A stretch of DNA of 25,306 nt from NCBI GenBank assembly GCA_934167165.1, contig CAKPKG010000019.1, positions 1 through 25,306 on the forward strand, given 5' to 3'. Numbering within the stretch: the stretch's first letter is position 1; every line of letters begins with the position of its first letter. A program made the translations under genes and the position numbers. Below the pieces are notes generated by a model. It was given only the letters and a program-made list of their open reading frames with translations. It did no database searches and was not told where the DNA came from. This DNA comes from an uncultured Clostridia bacterium (GTDB taxonomy: Bacteria > Bacillota > Clostridia > TANB77 > CAG-508). Shown here in pieces: positions 8,906 through 15,898 of the stretch.

Positions 8906-9502
8906 ATGAAAAAATATACAATAATTATGATAATAGCTTTAGGATTAGGTTTTTTAGTAGGGATGTATTTGTATAAAATAAATTATAAAAAAAATGATAA
9001 TCAAGAAATGAAACTTGCACAAAAAGTGGAAGATGAATGTACAGATTTTGCAGAGTTAGAAGCAAATGGAACATTTGTAACAGTAATAACAAATGGACAA
9101 GAAGAAAAAATATCACCAAATTGTTTACTAACATTAAAAATGTACTATAAAACATGTGGACATCTAATAGAAAAATCTCAAAATATAGGGCAGAATTTAG
9201 TTAATTTAACAGAAGAACAATTGAAAGAACAATTTCCGGAATGGGAAGTACAACAATTTACTCCAGAACAAATTGTTTTATATAAAGAATTAAATGAATT
9301 TTGCAATGAACATTACAAGTTAAAAATTGAAAATGGCTATATTAGAATATATGAATTAGATGAGCAAAACAATGAAAAACTTTTAAAAAGCACAGAAATA
9401 TCTAGCGAATATTTAACACCAGAAGACTTAAAAAAATTGAAAACGGGAATAGAAGTATATACAAAAAAAGAACTAAATAAAACAATAGAGGATTTTGAAT
9501 AA
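8906..9502 (+). CDS. Membrane-anchored protein with BofC C-terminal-like domain
   Basis: A 198-residue protein with one N-terminal transmembrane helix (about residues 4-24) and an extracytoplasmic remainder. The C-terminal portion (about 110-190), with 'FPEWEVQQFTPEQIVLYKE', 'HYKLKIENGYIRIYELDE' and 'STEISSEYLTPEDLKKLKTG', resembles the BofC C-terminal domain. BofC of Bacillus restrains the SpoIVB protease in forespore-to-mother-cell signalling, but proteins with only this domain occur widely in Clostridia and their role is not established. Start ATG 8906 has GGTGATG upstream. The stop codon lies in the loop of a bidirectional terminator shared with the convergent pgsA gene. The domain call is moderately sure, the function is unknown. 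Confidence 0.7.
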   Translation: MKKYTIIMIIALGLGFLVGMYLYKINYKKNDNQEMKLAQKVEDECTDFAELEANGTFVTVITNGQEEKISPNCLLTLKMYYKTCGHLIEKSQNIGQNLVNLTEEQLKEQFPEWEVQQFTPEQIVLYKELNEFCNEHYKLKIENGYIRIYELDEQNNEKLLKSTEISSEYLTPEDLKKLKTGIEVYTKKELNKTIEDFE

Positions 9503-9511
9503 TCCTCTATT
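9484..9511. terminator. Bidirectional terminator between convergent genes
   Basis: An 11-bp perfect stem (AATAGAGGATT / AATCCTCTATT) with a 6-base loop spans the stop codons of both the BofC-like gene (+) and pgsA (-). It is followed by T-rich sequence on the plus strand. Confidence 0.75.
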
Positions 9512-10091
9512 TTCCTTTTATAGCTTTTTTCAAATAATCTTGAATATAGAATGCTCTAACATACATTATAAAAGAAAACAATGTAGTAAATACTGCTAAA
9601 TAATATATGTATGTATCAAAGTGTGGAAGCATTGGAAGACTATATTCCGGATGACCAGCTAAACTAGAATTCCAATACAAAATAAACAATGAACATACAA
9701 TTGCTACATAAAATAGCACAGTTGCAAGCTTTCCATACCACTTACTAGATACCACAAGTTCTTTTCCATAAAGGAAAGAAGCACCAGCAATCATAAGAAC
9801 CTCTTTTAGTAAAACTACAAGCATAATCCAAAAAGGAATTATTCCTTTTATAGAAAGAACTACAAGAATAGTAAGTTGTGTAGCTTTATCTGCAAAAGGA
9901 TCCATAAGTTTACCAAAATCAGATATTAAATTAAAACGTCTTGCAATGTAACCATCTAAAATATCTGTTATACCAGAAATAGTAAGAACCACAATTGCAG
10001 CAATATAATTATTACTAAGTGCGAACAATACAATTACTGGTATTAACAAAAACCTTACTATGGTTAAAATGTTCGGTAAATGTTTAAACAT
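9507..10091 (-). CDS. pgsA: CDP-diacylglycerol--glycerol-3-phosphate 3-phosphatidyltransferase
   Basis: A 194-residue integral membrane enzyme that makes phosphatidylglycerol phosphate from CDP-diacylglycerol and glycerol-3-phosphate, the committed step to phosphatidylglycerol and cardiolipin. The complete CDP-alcohol phosphotransferase signature is visible: D43, D46, G47, A50, R51, G60, D64 and D68 in 'DILDGYIARRF' and 'FGKLMDPFADK'. Several hydrophobic helices follow. The start has GAGGA upstream and lies 13 bases after the clpE stop, so the two form an operon. The closest alternative is another CDP-alcohol transferase, but length and the N-terminal 'NILTIVRFLLIP' favour PgsA. Confidence 0.93.
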   Translation of the reverse strand: MFKHLPNILTIVRFLLIPVIVLFALSNNYIAAIVVLTISGITDILDGYIARRFNLISDFGKLMDPFADKATQLTILVVLSIKGIIPFWIMLVVLLKEVLMIAGASFLYGKELVVSSKWYGKLATVLFYVAIVCSLFILYWNSSLAGHPEYSLPMLPHFDTYIYYLAVFTTLFSFIMYVRAFYIQDYLKKAIKGK

Positions 10092-10104
10092 AATATTTCC
10101 TCAC

Positions 10105-12396
10105 TTACTGTATATTAAAAACTAATTTTTCTCCATCAAAATTTACAAAAATAGTTTGACCAGCTTCAACCTCTTGGCGTAATATTAAATCTGAAATTTC
10201 ATCTTCTACATATCTTTGAATAGCACGTCTTAAAGGTCTAGCACCATATTTTAAATCTGTTCCTTTTTCTAGCACAAAATTTTTAGCTTCATTAGAAACC
10301 TCTAGCTTTATGTCTTTATTTTCCAAAGCATTAGAAGTCGATTTTAATAATAAATCTACTATTTGCAAAAGCTGTTCTTTTGTTAAACTATCAAAAACAA
10401 CAATCTCATCAACTCTGTTTAAAAACTCGGGTCTAAACACATCTTTTAATGCATTTTCTATTTTACCTTTGTCGATAGTCTGTTTTGCAAAACCAATTGA
10501 ATTATTATTTAAATTAGAGCCTGCATTAGAAGTCATTATAATTATAGTATTTTCAAAGCTAACAGTATTTCCTTGGCTATCTGTAAGTTTACCATCATCT
10601 AAAACTTGAAGTAAAATATTAAATACATCAGGATGAGCCTTTTCTATTTCATCTAAAAGAATTATAGAATAAGGTTTTCTTCTAACTTTCTCTGTTAATT
10701 GACCAGCTTCATCATATCCAACATAACCTGGAGGAGAACCAATCAATTTAGCAGTAGAATGACTCTCCATATATTCAGACATATCTATTCTAATAATTGA
10801 ATCTTCATTTCCAAACATTTCATAAGCCAAAGATTTAGCAAGTTCAGTTTTACCAACACCAGTAGGACCAACAAATATAAATGAAGGTGGCCTTTTTGAA
10901 CTTTGAAGTCCAGCACGGTTTCTTCTAATAGCACGAGAAACGGCTTGTACTGCAGCATCCTGACCAATAATATGTTTGTGAAGATTTGCTTCTAAATTAA
11001 GAAGTTTTTCTGTTTCTGCTTCTGTAATTTTTTTAACAGGAATTTTTGTAGCATGTTCAATAACTTCTGCAATATCATTTACAGTAAGCTTTGTTAGAAC
11101 TAATTTTTTATTAAGCTCATCAATTCTTGCCAAAATATTGCACTCTGCTGTTTTTAAATCAGCAGCTTTTTGATAATCTTCAATTGAATCAGACTCTACA
11201 GCTTCCTCTTTTTCTTCTTGAATCTTTGCTAATTGAGATTTTAATATTTCAAGTTCATACAATTCTTTATTATCCAAATTTATTTTAGAACAAGCTTCAT
11301 CCAAAATATCTATAGCTTTGTCTGGTAAAAATCTATCATGAATATATTTTTCAGACATTTTAACAGTTTTTTCTATAACATCATTAGAGATTTGAACCTT
11401 GTGAAAATCTTCATAATATTTTTTAATTCCCTTTAAAATTTCAATAGTATCATCAATAGAAGGTTCTTCTACTAGAACTGGTTGAAATCTTCTTTCTAAA
11501 GCAGAATCTTTTTCTATGTATTTTTTATATTCCTTTAAAGTAGTAGTTCCTATTAATTGAATTTCTCCATTAGAAAGAGAAGGCTTTAAAATATTTGCAG
11601 CATTCATAGAATGTTCTGCATCACCAGCACCAATAATATTATGAATTTCATCAATAACTAAAATAATATTTCCAGCCTGTTTACATTCATCTATTAAAGC
11701 TTTCATTCTTCCCTCAAATTGACCCCTAAATTGAGTACCGGCAATTACTGCAGTCATATCTAAAAGATAAACTTCTTTATTTAAAAGCTTTGCAGGAACT
11801 TTTTTTTCTGCTATTTTAATTGCTAAACCTTGTGCAATAGCTGTTTTACCAACACCAGGTTCGCCAATTAAACATGGATTATTTTTAGAACGTCTATTTA
11901 AAATTTGAATAACTCTTTCAATTTCTTTATCACGACCAATTACAATATCTAACTCATTTTTTCTAGCTTTATTAGTTAAGTTAGTACCATAAATATCTAA
12001 AAAACTTTTTTTCTTTTCTTTAGGTCTTTTTTCTGTTTTTACTTTTCTTTTACCAGAAGCATCATTCTCTGTTTCTTTACCAGTAGACGAATTGTCCCCA
12101 AACATATTAGAAAAAATAGAACCCAAAGGAATTCCACAATCTTCACTCATGTTTTCTGGATTTATATTTTCTATATCAATATTTTGAGCGATATCTCCAA
12201 AAAGATTCTCAAATTGTTTTGACATGTCATTTAATTCATCTTCAGATAAATTTGCTTGTTTTGCAAGGACTTCTAAAGGATTAATTCCTTTTTCCTTTGC
12301 ACAATTATAACAAAGCCCTTCCATAGAGCTTTTATCACCATCTATTTTTTTTGTAAAAATTACAGCCATATTTTTATGGCAGTTTGAACATAACAT
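10105..12396 (-). CDS. clpE: ClpE-type ATP-dependent Clp protease ATP-binding subunit
   Basis: A 763-residue HSP100 unfoldase that feeds substrates to ClpP. The N-terminus is a zinc-binding finger, C3, C6, C29 and C32, the hallmark of ClpE rather than ClpC, which instead starts with Clp-N repeats. The first AAA+ domain has Walker A GEPGVGKT and 'ILVIDEIHNI'. A coiled middle region (about 395-445) contains a UVR-like 'IEDYQKAADLKTAE'. The second AAA+ domain has GPTGVGKT and 'ILLDEIEKAHP'. An N-S-I-G-F tripeptide loop in the second module is the probable ClpP docking site. Divergent from the permease gene, it has its own TTGACT-17-TATTAT promoter. No CtsR direct-repeat operator is evident. ClpC naming is possible in other annotations. 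Confidence 0.9.
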   Translation of the reverse strand: MLCSNCHKNMAVIFTKKIDGDKSSMEGLCYNCAKEKGINPLEVLAKQANLSEDELNDMSKQFENLFGDIAQNIDIENINPENMSEDCGIPLGSIFSNMFGDNSSTGKETENDASGKRKVKTEKRPKEKKKSFLDIYGTNLTNKARKNELDIVIGRDKEIERVIQILNRRSKNNPCLIGEPGVGKTAIAQGLAIKIAEKKVPAKLLNKEVYLLDMTAVIAGTQFRGQFEGRMKALIDECKQAGNIILVIDEIHNIIGAGDAEHSMNAANILKPSLSNGEIQLIGTTTLKEYKKYIEKDSALERRFQPVLVEEPSIDDTIEILKGIKKYYEDFHKVQISNDVIEKTVKMSEKYIHDRFLPDKAIDILDEACSKINLDNKELYELEILKSQLAKIQEEKEEAVESDSIEDYQKAADLKTAECNILARIDELNKKLVLTKLTVNDIAEVIEHATKIPVKKITEAETEKLLNLEANLHKHIIGQDAAVQAVSRAIRRNRAGLQSSKRPPSFIFVGPTGVGKTELAKSLAYEMFGNEDSIIRIDMSEYMESHSTAKLIGSPPGYVGYDEAGQLTEKVRRKPYSIILLDEIEKAHPDVFNILLQVLDDGKLTDSQGNTVSFENTIIIMTSNAGSNLNNNSIGFAKQTIDKGKIENALKDVFRPEFLNRVDEIVVFDSLTKEQLLQIVDLLLKSTSNALENKDIKLEVSNEAKNFVLEKGTDLKYGARPLRRAIQRYVEDEISDLILRQEVEAGQTIFVNFDGEKLVFNIQ

Positions 12397-12430
12397 ATAT
12401 ATATCACCTGTCTAAAAATCAATATAAATA

Positions 12431-12459
12431 ATAATACATTAAAAACTAGCAATAGTCAA
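12431..12459 (-). promoter_or_regulatory. Promoter of clpE-pgsA
   Basis: On the minus strand TTGACT (12459-12454) and TATTAT (12436-12431) are separated by 17 bases. The clpE start lies 34 bases downstream of the -10 box. Confidence 0.75.
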
Positions 12460-12472
12460 GGGCGCCTTGACT
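12454..12472. promoter_or_regulatory. Palindrome joining two divergent -35 boxes
   Basis: AGTCAAG and CTTGACT are inverted around a GGCGC centre. Each arm is the -35 box of one of the two divergent promoters, so one protein bound here would block both. Confidence 0.6.
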
Positions 12473-12495
12473 TTATAGGCAAAAAGTGGTAATAT
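12467..12495 (+). promoter_or_regulatory. Promoter of the ArsP_2-like permease gene
   Basis: TTGACT and TAATAT are separated by 17 bases and end 27 bases upstream of the GTG start, with an AGGGGGAG ribosome site between. Confidence 0.7.
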
Positions 12496-12522
12496 TGCAA
12501 GGTATAATAGGGGGAGTTTTTA

Positions 12523-13378
12523 GTGGAGAAAATATTAGACATTTTACTAGACACTTTAGTAGATGCTATAAAACTATTACCATTTTTATTAATAGCATAT
12601 TTAATAATGGAATGGTTAGAACATAAAACTACTAATAAAACTAAAAAAGCAATTAAAAAATCTGGAAAATTCGGCCCATTAATAGGAGGAATTTTAGGTG
12701 CATTTCCACAATGTGGTTTTTCTGTAACAGCAACAAATCTTTATGCAGGAAGAGTAATCACATTACGGAACACTATTTGCAGTATATTTATCAACATCAG
12801 ACGAAATGTTGCCAATACTACTATCAGAAGGCGTAAATGGAGTTTTAATACTAAAAATCTTAGGAATAAAAATATTAATAGGAATTTTAGCAGGATTTTT
12901 AATAGACCTAATATTAAGAAAAAACTATAAAGAAGAAAAAGAAGAGAACATAGAAGATTTATGCGAACATGAACATTGTCATTGCGAAGAAGGAATATGG
13001 AAATCAGCAATAAAACATACAGTAAATGTATTTGTATTTATTTTGATTATATCGCTAATATTAAATATAATAATTAAAATAATAGGAGAAGATGCATTAG
13101 GAGGATTAATATCAAACAAGCCAATACTTGGAGCATTAATTGCAGGACTAATAGGATTAATACCAAACTGCGCATCATCAGTAATACTAACACAACTATA
13201 TCTATCAGGAGTATTAAACATAGCATTAATGATAGGAGGACTTTTAGTAAATGCAGGAGTAGGGCTTTTAGTGCTATTTAAAGTAAACCATCATCCAAAA
13301 CAGAATATAAAAATTGTTATAACACTTTATGCAATAGGAACAATTTCAGCAATGATATTGCAATTATTTAATATTTAA
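12523..13378 (+). CDS. ArsP_2-type putative metal/arsenic permease, read through one CGG +1 shift
   Basis: Skipping C at 12766 fuses two overlapping frames into a 284-residue membrane protein. It resembles the putative arsenic-efflux/manganese-transporter family (ArsP_2, formerly DUF2899). It consists of two homologous halves of several helices, each with a cysteine motif: 'GAFPQCGFSVTATNLY' (about 60-75) and 'GLIPNCASSVILTQLY'. The halves are joined by a hydrophilic linker rich in histidine, cysteine and acid ('EHEHCHCEEG', about 150) that may bind metal. The recoded residue is Gly82 in 'GRVITLGTLFAVYLSTSDE', a conserved stretch. The start is GTG at 12523 with a strong AGGGGGAG site; no ATG fits. 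The substrate is not proven for this family. Without recoding the second half is lost. Confidence 0.85.
12766..12769 (+). other. Recoding site 6: CGGA read as glycine (permease)
   Basis: The zero frame reads TTA CGG AAC ACT. Skipping the C gives I-T-L-G-T-L-F-A-V-Y-L-S-T-S-D-E, continuous with the second half of the transporter. Confidence 0.85.
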
Positions 13379-13382
13379 AACA

Positions 13383-13411
13383 TTGACATGAATAAAAATA
13401 ACATATAAAAT
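13383..13411 (+). promoter_or_regulatory. Strong promoter reading into the repeat-rich intergenic island
   Basis: TTGACA and TAAAAT are separated by 17 bases, immediately after the permease stop codon. The first recognisable features downstream are two GC-rich hairpins and a tiny ORF with a good ribosome site. Confidence 0.6.
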
Positions 13412-13422
13412 AATACATGTAG

Positions 13423-13443
13423 GGGCAGGCCCTGTGTCTGCCC
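13423..13443. repeat. GC-rich hairpin repeat unit 1
   Basis: GGGCAG and CTGCCC form a stem within a GTAGGGGC-headed unit. The base composition is far from that of the AT-rich surroundings, as expected of a dispersed palindromic (REP/MITE-like) repeat. Confidence 0.6.
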
Positions 13444-13475
13444 GAAGAACGCAAAACATATTGCAAACGCTGTAG

Positions 13476-13497
13476 GGGTCGCTGCCCTCAGCGACCC
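13476..13497. repeat. GC-rich hairpin repeat unit 2
   Basis: GGGTCGCTG and CAGCGACCC form a perfect 9-bp stem with a CCCT loop. Like unit 1 it is headed by TGTAGGGG, so the two are tandem relatives with different stems. Confidence 0.7.
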
Positions 13498-13545
13498 ACA
13501 CACCCAAGAAAAGGCCAAATAAAACAATAAAAAGGAGAAGTACAA

Positions 13546-13602
13546 ATGACAAACCACGTAACCATTGGCGCTGTAACACACACACACACACACACACGGT
13601 AA
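13546..13602 (+). CDS. Tiny ORF containing a Thr-His microsatellite, ending at CGG-TAA
   Basis: An ATG preceded by AAAAGGAGAAG opens an 18-codon frame encoding M-T-N-H-V-T-I-G-A-V-T-H-T-H-T-H-T-R before TAA. The Thr-His run comes from an (AC)11 tract. The last sense codon is CGG, the codon that elsewhere in this window triggers a +1 shift. With the shift the frame would continue as Gly-Asn-Leu-Lys-Asn for about 22 more codons. The ribosome site is good and a promoter lies upstream, but the low-complexity content and setting among repeats mean it may be part of a repeat element rather than a gene. Confidence 0.35.
   Translation: MTNHVTIGAVTHTHTHTR
13576..13597. repeat. (AC)11 microsatellite
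   Basis: Twenty-two bases of pure AC dinucleotide repeat lie inside the tiny ORF. Simple dinucleotide tracts of this length are unusual in bacteria. Confidence 0.9.
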
Positions 13603-13700
13603 TTTAAAAAACAATAGAAATAAATATATACACTATATTTATGTATTTTTTACGCACGAAAATATGTAAATATGGTGTATTTTTTATGCCAAAAAACAGA

Positions 13701-13836
13701 TAAATTGGAATTTCACGAAGTGCGAAGTGTGAGGTGAGAAGTGCGAGGAATAGAGAAAGGCCTACGAAGCCCTAGCCTTATGAATCACACCTCCAACCTC
13801 ACACCTCGCACAGCAATTAAACAAAATCCAATTTAT
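13701..13836. repeat. Large imperfect palindromic repeat, copy A
   Basis: The outer arms TAAATTGGA / TCCAATTTA enclose inner arms around GTGCGAAGTGTGAGGT and ACCTCACACCTCGCAC-like sequence. The centre contains AGGCCTACGAAG. About 100 bases of it match copy B at 22944-23040. It ends just upstream of the prepilin-like gene's ribosome site. It has no open frame of note and looks like a non-autonomous dispersed element. Confidence 0.75.
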
Positions 13837-13859
13837 GAAAGTAAATAGGGGGAATTAAA

Positions 13860-15192
13860 ATGAAAGAAAACCAAAAACGGAATCACCTTAATAGCACTAA
13901 TAATAACAATTATAGTAATGTTAATATTAGTAATGGTAACAATTAGAATTTCAAAAGATGGAGGACTATTTACAACAACAAGAAAAGCAACAAGAGATAC
14001 AGAGGAACAGGCGATATATGATCAAATAGTAAGTGCAATGGAACTAGCAAACGACGGAAAAATAAAGCCAAGAGATACATTTGAAAGCTTTAAAAACAAA
14101 TTTGGTGAAGATAAAATAACAGAAAAAGATGGAAACACAGCTTCTAAAATAGTATTCACAGTTAAAGGCGCAAGAGATACATATACATACACAATAACAG
14201 AAAATGAAATAATAATTGGAGAAATAGAAGAACAAAATGATTACGATATATTAAAAAGATATTTCCTAGGCGCAGACGGAAATGGAAGAAATTTAAATGA
14301 TATACTTGACGAAGATGAGAACTGGAAAGATGATTCAACAACAGACGTTGATGAAACAAGTTTAGGCATAAATATTTCTTATGGTTATGAAGGTGCCACA
14401 ACAGAGAGTTATATAATAAAGTATAATAATGCAATATATGAATTAACCTCTCAAGAAATGGAAGATCCTGCTCATCCAGGAGATAGTACATATTATTACA
14501 CAAAATCAATTGAGCTAAATCAAATATACAAACAAAACTTAAATAGTAGAGAAGGTAAGGATTTAGGACAAGTAACAGGAGATTCACAATATAATGGTTG
14601 GACTATTTTATATGATAATGGTTCATATGTAGAAGCAGTTTCACCATCAGCTATGGGAGAATTACATTTAGGAAGTGATAAAGATAATGTATCTGGTGAG
14701 TCAGAAGAGTCGAATGCTGAATACAATAAAGCAATAACTTCATATGATAATGCAATAGAAACAATAAATAATTACTGCAAAAGTCTTTCTAATTTACCTA
14801 CAAATAATGGAATAAGAAGTGTGGGAGCAGAAGCAGATACTACAACTACATATGCGAACTTGGATCCACTTAATAATGGATGGGCAAATAATAGAGGCTT
14901 TGAAATTAAGAATAGAGGAAAAGATTCTGACCAATTTTATAAACAAGATGCTTTTAGAATGCTATATTATAATATACTTTCAGGTGGAAAAGATTATTGG
15001 TTTGCATCTCGAGAATATTATAAAGATCGTGACTATTTTTTTGCTTTATCTATCATGGAAACAAATGAAGATGAAGAAATAGGTACAGGATTAAGTCACA
15101 CAGGTTTATTTGAACTAGATTATAATATGTCTTCCCCAAGGGCTAATTCTACAACTCTAGCTGTTCGTCCTATAATCAAAGTAGAAATTTAA
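13860..15192 (+). CDS. Prepilin-like secreted protein, start recovered by a CGG +1 shift
   Basis: The conventional frame begins only at 13918 with no ribosome site. An ATG at 13860 with AGGGGGAATTAAA upstream starts M-K-E-N-Q-K and hits CGG at 13878. Skipping the C gives K-G-I-T-L-I-A-L-I-I-T-I-I-V, a type IV prepilin-like leader whose Gly7 would be the -1 residue for prepilin peptidase. The full protein is about 443 residues: a short leader, one hydrophobic helix, then a large soluble ectodomain. The C-terminal part, with 'DYWFASREYY' and 'TTLAVRPIIKVEI', resembles the DUF6273-like tails of clostridial surface proteins. The conserved glycine is encoded by the recoded quadruplet, so export or assembly depends on it. 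No pilus assembly genes are adjacent. Its role is unknown; it may be a pseudopilin or a surface adhesin. A terminator follows. Confidence 0.75.
13878..13881 (+). other. Recoding site 7: CGGA read as glycine (prepilin cleavage site)
   Basis: The zero frame reads CAA AAA CGG AAT CAC. Skipping the C gives Q-K-G-I-T-L-I-A-L, where the glycine is the -1 residue of the prepilin motif. Confidence 0.8.
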
Positions 15193-15210
15193 TTTTAACA
15201 CATTATAAAA

Positions 15211-15245
15211 TAACATGTTAACTTTTAAGTTAGCATGTTATTTTT
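15211..15245 (+). terminator. Intrinsic terminator of the prepilin-like gene
   Basis: TAACATGTTAAC pairs with GTTAGCATGTTA with one mismatch around a 6-base loop and is followed by TTTTTG. Confidence 0.75.
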
Positions 15246-15285
15246 GTATTGTGAAAATAAAACATTGCTAAAACCTTATAATCCC

Positions 15286-15314
15286 TTGAAAAATTGGAAA
15301 AAATAAGGTAAAAT
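15286..15314 (+). promoter_or_regulatory. Promoter of mreD-mrdA-minC
   Basis: TTGAAA and TAAAAT are separated by 17 bases. The -10 box ends 28 bases upstream of the mreD ATG. Confidence 0.65.
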
Positions 15315-15342
15315 ATAACCAAAATAAAATGAAGGGATTACC

Positions 15343-15874
15343 ATGAAAAAAATATTATCAACAATAATTATATTCTTAATATTTATTTTAATATATTTTT
15401 TACAATCGAACTTTTTTAATTGGTTTAACATTGCAGGAATAAAACCAAATCTTTTTATAATTCTAGTATTAATAACAGGTTTGTTTGTAGGAAAAATATA
15501 TGGTGCTACAACAGGAATAGTTTTAGGACTATTACTAGATTTTTTTATTGGAAAAAAATTAGGAATATATGCAATACAACTTGGACTAGCAGGATTACTA
15601 CGGAGGAATTTACAACAAAAACTTTTCAAAAGACAGTAGAATAACAATAATGCTAATGGTAATGGGAACAACATTAATATGCGAGATAGTAGCATATATA
15701 TACACAATAATAAATGGAGCATCTTTAGAAATAATGGCATTTTTAAAAATAATCTTAATAGAAATAATTTTTAATCTAATGATAACAATAATAATTTATC
15801 CAACAATACAAAAATTAGGAACAAAACTAGAAGAAATATTTAATGAGGATAAAATATTAACTAAGTATTTTTAA
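15343..15874 (+). CDS. mreD: Rod shape-determining protein MreD, read through one CGG +1 shift
   Basis: Skipping C at 15601 joins two frames into a 176-residue, highly hydrophobic protein of typical MreD length with about five membrane helices. Landmarks are 'IKPNLFIILVLITGLFVG', 'GIVLGLLLDFFIGKKLG' and, across the shift, 'LAGLLGGIYNKNFSKDSR', the conserved double glycine and basic loop. MreD links MreB/MreC to the elongation peptidoglycan synthases. It starts at ATG 15343 with GAAGGGA upstream, and mrdA follows 24 bases after the stop. mreB and mreC are not in the window. The recoded residue is Gly87. Conventional reading would end about 32 bases after the CGG and remove the second half. Confidence 0.88.
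15601..15604 (+). other. Recoding site 8: CGGA read as glycine (mreD)
   Basis: The zero frame reads CTA CGG AGG AAT. Skipping the C gives L-L-G-G-I-Y-N-K, the conserved MreD double glycine. Confidence 0.85.
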
Positions 15875-15898
15875 GTCTAAAAGGAGAGAAAGAATTGT

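Noticed and set aside
12454..12472. CtsR operator upstream of clpE
   Set aside because: CtsR sites are direct heptanucleotide repeats (GGTCAAA type). The element here is an inverted AGTCAAG/CTTGACT made of two -35 boxes.
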